DNA of 14,456 nucleotides, from positions 1-14,456 of the forward strand of contig CAJUFF010000062.1 of the NCBI GenBank assembly GCA_910585505.1, given 5' to 3'. This DNA comes from an uncultured Ruminiclostridium sp. (GTDB taxonomy: Bacteria > Bacillota > Clostridia > Oscillospirales > Ruminococcaceae). Shown here piece by piece: positions 1 through 5,607 of this stretch. The notes beneath the pieces were generated by a model. That model searched no databases. It was not told the DNA's origin and saw only the letters and a list, made by a program, of their open reading frames with translations. The translations under genes and the position numbers were made by a program. The stretch's first letter is position 1. Each line of letters opens with the position of its first letter.

Positions 1-530
1 CTTTGAATACGGGGATACGCGCAGAGGAGCTGTGCGCGCTGAAACGCGGAGATATTGATTTTGACAGGAGAACGCTTAGAGTTTCCGAGACCAAAGCTTC
101 ACAGATGCGTTTGTCGGAAAAAACAGATGAATATTTTAGCAATCATTCTGAATTGACTTTGGGAAGTAATTTGTATTCTGCGAGAAATGCGGCCAAGAGA
201 GTTATTTTTTTGCCGGAATTTTTGGTGGATTTTTTAAGACCGATATATGAAAAAATTTCAATGGATTGTTATTTGATAAACGGGTTTCCGAACAGGGCTT
301 ACGGTGCGGAGACTATTGAAAACAAAGTGAAAAAAATTGCAGCGAAATGCGGAATTTATGATGTTGATTTTGCGGCGGTTCGGGATACGTTTGGAACGAG
401 ATGTGCGGAAAACGGTATGGATTCCAAGATGCTTGGCGAGATTATGGGGGCTGATGATGCCCAGGTTTTTTATCCTGTTGGTAAAAAAGATCAGGTTAGT
501 CCGCTGGAGTTTTTGAGGGAGGCGTATTGA
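1..530 (+). CDS. Tyrosine recombinase/integrase-like protein, C-terminal part (5' end outside window), catalytic boxes degenerate
   Basis: The reading frame is open from the window edge, so the true start lies upstream; the TTG at 3 is an internal leucine codon. Counting that codon as 1, the motif TGIRAEELCALK (3-14) is the Arg-I box of tyrosine recombinases, with the catalytic Arg at 6. Residues 122-157 match box II in spacing: AAVRDTF keeps the second Arg (127) and Tyr157 sits where the nucleophile should be. The HxxR histidine is Ala124, the residue after the Arg is Asp128 and the usual LGH histidine is Ala150. A stretch of about 28 residues (34-61) interrupts the beta-hairpin region before RVIFLP. 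It may be an inactive or strongly altered recombinase, perhaps kept as a DNA-binding protein. It is only 4 nt from the next gene, and its last codons carry that gene's ribosome binding site. Confidence 0.8.
   Translation, partial: LNTGIRAEELCALKRGDIDFDRRTLRVSETKASQMRLSEKTDEYFSNHSELTLGSNLYSARNAAKRVIFLPEFLVDFLRPIYEKISMDCYLINGFPNRAYGAETIENKVKKIAAKCGIYDVDFAAVRDTFGTRCAENGMDSKMLGEIMGADDAQVFYPVGKKDQVSPLEFLREAY
515..522 (+). promoter_or_regulatory. Ribosome binding site for the TTG-started GT4 gene
   Basis: GAGGGAGG lies inside the end of the recombinase-like gene, 12 nt before the TTG at 535. The spacing is longer than ideal, but no ATG occurs in the GT4 frame before its conserved N-terminal fold, so TTG is the only sensible start. 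Translation is probably coupled to the upstream gene. Confidence 0.55.
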
Positions 531-534
531 TAAA

Positions 535-1662
535 TTGAAAAAAAATCAGTTAAGACGTATTTGTGTTTTTTGCGAATGCTGGGAATCAGGCGGTATTGAG
601 TCGTTTATGTATAATGTGCTTTCAAATATTAACCTAAATGGATTGGAAGTAGATATTGTTGTATCTCAGCTTAAAGACAGCATTTTTTCGGAAAGACTGA
701 AAAATATCGGAGTAAATTTTTGCGAGTTATCTGGAAATCAGAAACGTATTATTAAAAACTATCGAATGTTTTCCAAGCTACTGAAAGAGCGGCAATACGA
801 CGTTCTACATATGAACGTTTTTCATACGATTTCCTTTTTGTATGGGATTCCTGCACGCAAAAACAAAGTTAAAACGCTGATCGCTCACAGCCATAACACA
901 AAAATTGGCAAATGCAGAAGCTATGTTTTAAAAAAAATCTTACATTGTTTTTTTAAATTATTTTATTATAAAATATTTAATGATTATTGGGCATGTTCGG
1001 TAAACTCGGCAAAATTCATGTTTCCACAAAAAATATTGACTCATCATAAAGATTTTGAAATTATTCCCAACGGAATAGACACCGGTCGCTTTGAGTTTTG
1101 CGAAAAAACAAGGGCGAAAATACGCGGCGAGTTAGGGGTTGGCGACAAGCCTATCTTGATAAATATAGGACGTTTATGTGCACAAAAAAATCAGACGTTT
1201 TTACTTGATGTGATGAAGGTTTTGAAGGATGCGAAATATGACTGTATTCTGCTCTTGGTAGGCGAAGGTGAAATGCTTTCCGATTTGCAAGAGAAAACCG
1301 AAAGATTTCACTTAACCAATAGAGTAGTATTTTACGGCACTTCGTCCAATGTTGAAGATTTATTAAGCGCGGGGGATGTGTTTGTTTTCCCAAGTATTTT
1401 TGAGGGATTTGGAATTGCGGCTTTGGAAGCGCAAGCGGAGGGGTTACCCGTGATTTGTTCGGAGCATGTGCCCCATGAAGCTTTTTTGACAGAGCATATT
1501 CAGGCAGTGCCGTTAAATAAAGGCGCCGAAAAATGGGCGGAAACGGTGATGAATGTTTTTGAGCACTATGACAGGGGCGGAAACTCTGCCGAAATTGTTA
1601 AAAGTAAAGGTTATGATATAAAGAAAACCGCGAAAAAAATCGAAACAAAATACCGCAAATGA
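535..1662 (+). CDS. GT4-family glycosyltransferase
   Basis: This 375-residue protein has the two-Rossmann GT-B architecture of family GT4, whose members are retaining transferases that use nucleotide-sugar donors in the cytoplasm. The N-terminal half carries the glycine-rich acceptor-side motif ESGGIESF (17-24). The hinge region has IIPNGIDTGRF (176-186), and the C-terminal half opens with INIGRLCAQKN (209-219). The donor-site EX7E motif is Glu290-Glu298 in FEGFGIAALE. The length is normal for the family. The protein resembles EpsD/EpsF-like enzymes of exopolysaccharide loci; donor and acceptor cannot be told from sequence. The start is TTG, followed at once by eight adenines (538-545). The stop is reached 14 nt before the probable licD start. 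Confidence 0.93.
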   Translation: MKKNQLRRICVFCECWESGGIESFMYNVLSNINLNGLEVDIVVSQLKDSIFSERLKNIGVNFCELSGNQKRIIKNYRMFSKLLKERQYDVLHMNVFHTISFLYGIPARKNKVKTLIAHSHNTKIGKCRSYVLKKILHCFFKLFYYKIFNDYWACSVNSAKFMFPQKILTHHKDFEIIPNGIDTGRFEFCEKTRAKIRGELGVGDKPILINIGRLCAQKNQTFLLDVMKVLKDAKYDCILLLVGEGEMLSDLQEKTERFHLTNRVVFYGTSSNVEDLLSAGDVFVFPSIFEGFGIAALEAQAEGLPVICSEHVPHEAFLTEHIQAVPLNKGAEKWAETVMNVFEHYDRGGNSAEIVKSKGYDIKKTAKKIETKYRK

Positions 1663-1670
1663 GGGGAGAG
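1661..1670 (+). promoter_or_regulatory. Ribosome binding site that decides the licD start
   Basis: GAGGGGAGAG sits 6-8 nt upstream of TTG 1677. It would be swallowed as codons (MRGERK) if the overlapping ATG at 1659 were used. LicD proteins usually begin close to the helix that precedes the GTLLG motif, which also favours TTG 1677. Confidence 0.6.
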
Positions 1671-1676
1671 CGCAAG

Positions 1677-2486
1677 TTGAACGAAGAATTCGTGATGCTA
1701 AAGGAAATACAGCAAAGCGAGCTGAAAATACTTATATATTTTCGCGATTTTTGCGAGGTAAACGGCTTGAAATACTTTATCACTGCGGGGACTCTTTTGG
1801 GCGCCGTTCGGCACGGCGGATTCATACCCTGGGACGATGATATTGACGTGGTAATGCCACGTGAGGATTATGACAGATTTATAAAGCACATGCGCAGAAA
1901 CGGCGCCGGTGAGTTTGTTTTTCAGGACGGAAAAACGGATAATAGTTATCCGATATATTGTCCAAAGCTACGGGAAAAAAATTACGTTGTGCATGAGGAA
2001 CTATTTGGGAAGGCGCTTAAATATAACGGCTGCTATATTGACATCCTTCCGTTGGACGATTGCCCCGAGGATAAACAGTCAGCCCAAACTTTTTTTGATA
2101 TAAATGTTTTTCTTACAACGGCGTTAGTTAAAAAAATTAATCCAGATTACCGGATAGGCTATACTAAAAAAAGTATGAAAAAATTGCATGGCGTGGCGCG
2201 TTTGCTTCCGCGCAGCGCGATAAGATTACTTAGGGATTTGTTAAGGCGTAATGTAAGCGGCGAGCTGTTATGTACGGTGGACGGAGCACACGGTTATCCC
2301 AATGAGGTATATGAGCGGGAATGGTTTTCGGACAGCATACCTATGGAGTTTGAAGGAGAGATTTTTTCGGCGCCTATTGGTTGGGACAAGCTTTTAAAAA
2401 ATATGTACGGTGATTATATGACCCCTCCCGCCAAAGAAAAAACGGAAGGGCACTTTATTACAATAGAAAGGGCAAAAGAACAGTGA
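1677..2486 (+). CDS. LicD-family phosphotransferase
   Basis: LicD proteins (nucleotidyltransferase fold) transfer phosphocholine, or polyol phosphates such as ribitol- or glycerol-phosphate, from a CDP-linked donor onto glycans. Fukutin and FKRP are animal relatives. Counting TTG 1677 as residue 1, the hallmark GTLLGAVRHGGFIPWDDDID runs from 38 to 57, with the metal-binding aspartates in DDDID. The second family motif, NGCYIDILPLDD, follows near 118-129. The product is about 269 residues, a normal size. The gene overlaps tagD by 4 nt (GTGA). No licA/licB/licC choline genes are visible, so I infer that the donor is the CDP-glycerol made by the next gene rather than CDP-choline. An ATG at 1659 is the alternative start, giving 275 residues. 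Confidence 0.92.
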   Translation: MNEEFVMLKEIQQSELKILIYFRDFCEVNGLKYFITAGTLLGAVRHGGFIPWDDDIDVVMPREDYDRFIKHMRRNGAGEFVFQDGKTDNSYPIYCPKLREKNYVVHEELFGKALKYNGCYIDILPLDDCPEDKQSAQTFFDINVFLTTALVKKINPDYRIGYTKKSMKKLHGVARLLPRSAIRLLRDLLRRNVSGELLCTVDGAHGYPNEVYEREWFSDSIPMEFEGEIFSAPIGWDKLLKNMYGDYMTPPAKEKTEGHFITIERAKEQ

Positions 2487-2881
2487 AACGAGTAATAACC
2501 TACGGAACCTATGACCTGATTCATTATGGTCACATAAATCTGTTGAAACGCGCAAAGGAATTGGGTGACTATCTTATAGTGGTGCTTTCCACAGACGAGT
2601 TCAATTGGAATGAGAAGCAAAAAAAATGCTATTTTAGTTATGAGAAGCGCAAACAGCTTTTGGAGGCCATTCGATATGTGGATTTGGTTATTCCGGAGAA
2701 TTGTTGGGAGCAGAAGGTGGACGATGTTAAACTCTATAAGGCTGATGTTTTTGTAATGGGAGATGATTGGAAAGGAAAGTTTGATTTTTTAAAAGAGTAT
2801 TGCGAGGTGGTTTATTTGGAGAGAACTCCGGAAATATCAACGACACAGATAAAAAACGAGCTGGGAGGAAGCAATGGATAA
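2483..2881 (+). CDS. tagD: Glycerol-3-phosphate cytidylyltransferase (CDP-glycerol synthase)
   Basis: The enzyme joins CTP and sn-glycerol-3-phosphate to give CDP-glycerol and pyrophosphate in the cytoplasm. The 132-residue length is typical of TagD. The start reads MKRVITYGTYDLIHYGH, carrying the nucleotidyltransferase HxGH motif at 14-17. The other family signature, RTPEISTT, spans 114-121 and corresponds to RTEGISTT of Bacillus TagD. Tyr53-Arg56 (YEKR) also fits. The start is GTG and overlaps the licD stop by 4 nt. Its own 3' end overlaps the GT2-TagF gene by 8 nt. Position between two likely CDP-glycerol users makes it the donor supply of the locus. A related polyol or ethanolamine cytidylyltransferase is possible but less likely given the length and the TagF neighbour. 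Confidence 0.93.
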   Translation: MKRVITYGTYDLIHYGHINLLKRAKELGDYLIVVLSTDEFNWNEKQKKCYFSYEKRKQLLEAIRYVDLVIPENCWEQKVDDVKLYKADVFVMGDDWKGKFDFLKEYCEVVYLERTPEISTTQIKNELGGSNG

Positions 2882-5591
2882 TGTAAAGGTGAGCGTTATT
2901 GTTCCCGCATATAACGCCGGCGACACTTTAGAGAAATGTATTGACAGCATACTTGCGCAAACCCTTGACGAAATAGAAATAATTATTGTAAATGACGGCT
3001 CCATAGACGGAACATATGAAATAATTTCGGAATATGAAAGAAAATATCCCGATAAAATTGTGGGTATACATAAAGAAAACGCCGGCGTAAGCGCAGCACG
3101 TAATGACGGATTGGATGCGGCTAAAGGAACTTATATCGGTTTCGTGGACGCCGATGATACCATTGAACCGATGATGTATGAGCTGCTTTATACGAAAGCT
3201 CAGAACACAAACGCAGGACTGGTACAGTGTTGGAGAAAAGATATTTACAACGGAAGAACCGTTATAAAAAAGCCGGGGAAAAAATGCGTTGGTAAAAGTA
3301 TTATTACCAATCCAGAAATACTATCAAACCAAACAATGTTCGTTTGGGATAAACTGTTTATGGCAAGCATTATTAAGGAACATAATGTTAGGTTTAAATA
3401 TAGATATGCAGAGGATTTTCTCTTTTTGATACAATATGAAATGTTTTGTCAAAATATAGGTGTGGTTAGAATACCTTTATATAATTACCGTGCTCAGCGC
3501 ACCGGAGCGGTTACTTCGACCATCAGTGAATCAATGCTTGACATGCCTTTGTCTTTAAAAAGCGCTAATGATATCGTCATGTCTATGGGATTTTTCACCG
3601 TATTGGAACGTGAATTGTGGCGTGTTGAGGCATGGTGTTATATAAGGAGAATAAACGCTTTCTATTTGGATAAAAACAAGGAAAAACAGCTTCAATTGGT
3701 GAAAGAATTTTTTGTTCTTTTTGATACATATTTTTTCGGCTGGAAAACAACCATCAGAAAAACCGGAGCCAGAACCAAAATCGAATATAGGTATAATGCG
3801 TTTCGCTCAGATCTTTCCAAAATGCAAAAATTTATATATCAGCCGCTAGTTGTCAAAAAAATCCGCAGAAAATTGGTTTTCATATTATCCGGAGCCACAG
3901 TAAAATTAAAAAATATTCCCAAAAGGTTATCTACCTTGTGGAAAAATATAAAAAAGTTTTTTCATATGCCAAAGGAATACAAGAAAAAAATTAAGGAACA
4001 CGCCAAGTCTATAAAATACGCGAAATTTATCAAAGAACCCATCAATGAAAAAGCAGTGCTGCTGACTTCCTATTACGGAAGCAGCTTCAGCGACAGTATG
4101 TTTTATATGGCGCAAGATTTGCTGGCACGCCAGGAACTTACAGTGTATGTCGGTACAAACAGTATACACCGCGAAAAGCTTTTCAGCATGTTCAATAAGA
4201 TAGAGCCGACGCTTGTTGACGTAAACAGCGATGATTATCTGCGCGTTCTTGCAACGTCAAAATACATTGTAAACAATTCTCGTTTCCCGTCTTTCTTTTC
4301 AAAAAGAAAAGGTCAGGTATATTTAAATACATGGCACGGCACACCATTAAAAGCCCTCGGAAAGGATATGAAACACGGACTGAGCGATGTGGGAAACAAC
4401 CAGAGCAACTTTCTTATGTGCGATTATCTTCTTTATCCCAACGAATACACCAGGGACGCAATAATGAACAGCTTTTTTTTGAACAAACTGTACACCGGAA
4501 ATGTAATTATGTGCGGGTATCCGAGAAATTCGGTTTTCTATTCTCTCACGGATGACGAGACGGAAAGTATAAAATCATCAATGGGACTTAGCGGAAAAAA
4601 ACTTTATATGTATATGCCGACCTGGCGTGGGGAAACGCTTAACACTGCTGCTGTTACGGCTTATGGGAAGCAGCTTTTAAAAATGCTGAATGAGATCGAC
4701 AAAGCGCTGAATGATGACGTGATTTTCTTTGTAAAACTGCATCAGGTTGTAATGAGAAAAATAAAAATGCCCAATTATAAGCATATACGAACAGCCCACC
4801 CTCTTTATGAAAATTATAAGTTTCTCGGTATCATGGATTGTCTTATAACCGATTACTCAAGCGTGTTTTTTGATTTTGCGAATACACGAAAGAATATATT
4901 GCTGTTTACTTATGATTATGATGAATATATCGAACAGCGCGGTGTATATTTTGATATGAATTCCTTGCCGTTCAAACGGGTGAATACGGTAAATGAGTTG
5001 ATAGAGTGCATAAATTCCGACGCTGATATAGGTATTGATGAGAGTCAATATGACAAATTTCTTTCCGAGTATTGCAGATATGATTCGGCGCGGTCTGCTG
5101 CGATTGCTAACGACATTTTGCTTACGGGCAGAACCGATGGGGATACCGAGATTATAAATTACAGGAATAACGAAAAATTATATAAAATATATTTTATGTC
5201 AAATCTGGCATACGCCGAACAGCGCGATGTTTTTTCAATGCTTATAAAGCGTGATTCGGAAAATTCGATATTTGTTTTTTCTCAACATGACTTTATCGAA
5301 AAAACGGACGAAGTTTTGTCAGAATATGCCAATTTGGGAATATTGTACATTGTTGTTCAAGGTGAAATGCCCGCCACAAAATCAGAATTGATAAAGCTCG
5401 CGTTGTTCCGTAAATACAAATGGTTCAAAAATGACGCAAGGCGCCTGTATAAACAGGAGTTGGACAGGATTCTTCCCACAATCGGAATCAGCGAGATAGT
5501 AAATTGCAGCAATAATGAAAAATTCAACGATATCTGCTGCGCACTCGGTGAAGATATAAAGTGCACCAAGTACGGAGGAATCTTTGGATAA
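2874..5591 (+). CDS. GT2 glycosyltransferase fused to TagF-like CDP-glycerol glycerophosphotransferase
   Basis: This is a 905-residue fusion. Residues 5-220 are a GT2 (GT-A fold) transferase: VSVIVPAYNAG (6-16), NDGS (40-43), DADD (92-95, the DXD metal site) and a probable catalytic acid in AEDFLF (179-184). A basic linker follows (about 328-390), possibly membrane-associating. Residues 395-750 are a TagF/TagB domain that transfers glycerol-3-phosphate from CDP-glycerol: NTWHGTPLKALGKDM (485-499, with the active-site His488), MPTWRG (581-586), FVKLHQ (619-624) and LITDYSSVFFDF (657-668). Residues 765-905 look like a worn GT4 N-terminal half-domain. GT-TagF fusions that act as capsule polymerases are known (Actinobacillus type), so this protein may build a sugar-glycerol-phosphate backbone. 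A strong GGGAGGA (2863-2869) precedes the ATG. Donor sugar and polymer structure are unknown. Confidence 0.92.
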   Translation: MDNVKVSVIVPAYNAGDTLEKCIDSILAQTLDEIEIIIVNDGSIDGTYEIISEYERKYPDKIVGIHKENAGVSAARNDGLDAAKGTYIGFVDADDTIEPMMYELLYTKAQNTNAGLVQCWRKDIYNGRTVIKKPGKKCVGKSIITNPEILSNQTMFVWDKLFMASIIKEHNVRFKYRYAEDFLFLIQYEMFCQNIGVVRIPLYNYRAQRTGAVTSTISESMLDMPLSLKSANDIVMSMGFFTVLERELWRVEAWCYIRRINAFYLDKNKEKQLQLVKEFFVLFDTYFFGWKTTIRKTGARTKIEYRYNAFRSDLSKMQKFIYQPLVVKKIRRKLVFILSGATVKLKNIPKRLSTLWKNIKKFFHMPKEYKKKIKEHAKSIKYAKFIKEPINEKAVLLTSYYGSSFSDSMFYMAQDLLARQELTVYVGTNSIHREKLFSMFNKIEPTLVDVNSDDYLRVLATSKYIVNNSRFPSFFSKRKGQVYLNTWHGTPLKALGKDMKHGLSDVGNNQSNFLMCDYLLYPNEYTRDAIMNSFFLNKLYTGNVIMCGYPRNSVFYSLTDDETESIKSSMGLSGKKLYMYMPTWRGETLNTAAVTAYGKQLLKMLNEIDKALNDDVIFFVKLHQVVMRKIKMPNYKHIRTAHPLYENYKFLGIMDCLITDYSSVFFDFANTRKNILLFTYDYDEYIEQRGVYFDMNSLPFKRVNTVNELIECINSDADIGIDESQYDKFLSEYCRYDSARSAAIANDILLTGRTDGDTEIINYRNNEKLYKIYFMSNLAYAEQRDVFSMLIKRDSENSIFVFSQHDFIEKTDEVLSEYANLGILYIVVQGEMPATKSELIKLALFRKYKWFKNDARRLYKQELDRILPTIGISEIVNCSNNEKFNDICCALGEDIKCTKYGGIFG

Positions 5592-5607
5592 ACCGCAGAA
5601 AGAAGGA
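5574..5607 (+). promoter_or_regulatory. Two alternative ribosome binding sites for the ILEI-GT61 gene
   Basis: GGAGGA (5574-5579) lies about 5 nt before TTG 5584. AGAAGGA (5601-5607) lies 6 nt before the in-frame ATG 5614. Either start keeps every recognised domain, because the first conserved segment begins near residue 25 of the longer form. I kept TTG for its stronger Shine-Dalgarno sequence, but cannot decide between the two. Confidence 0.45.

Noticed and set aside
153..179. Promoter-like TTGACT and TATTCT inside the recombinase-like gene
   Set aside because: The spacer is only 15 nt, both boxes are imperfect and the site is deep in coding sequence; AT-rich DNA gives many such matches.
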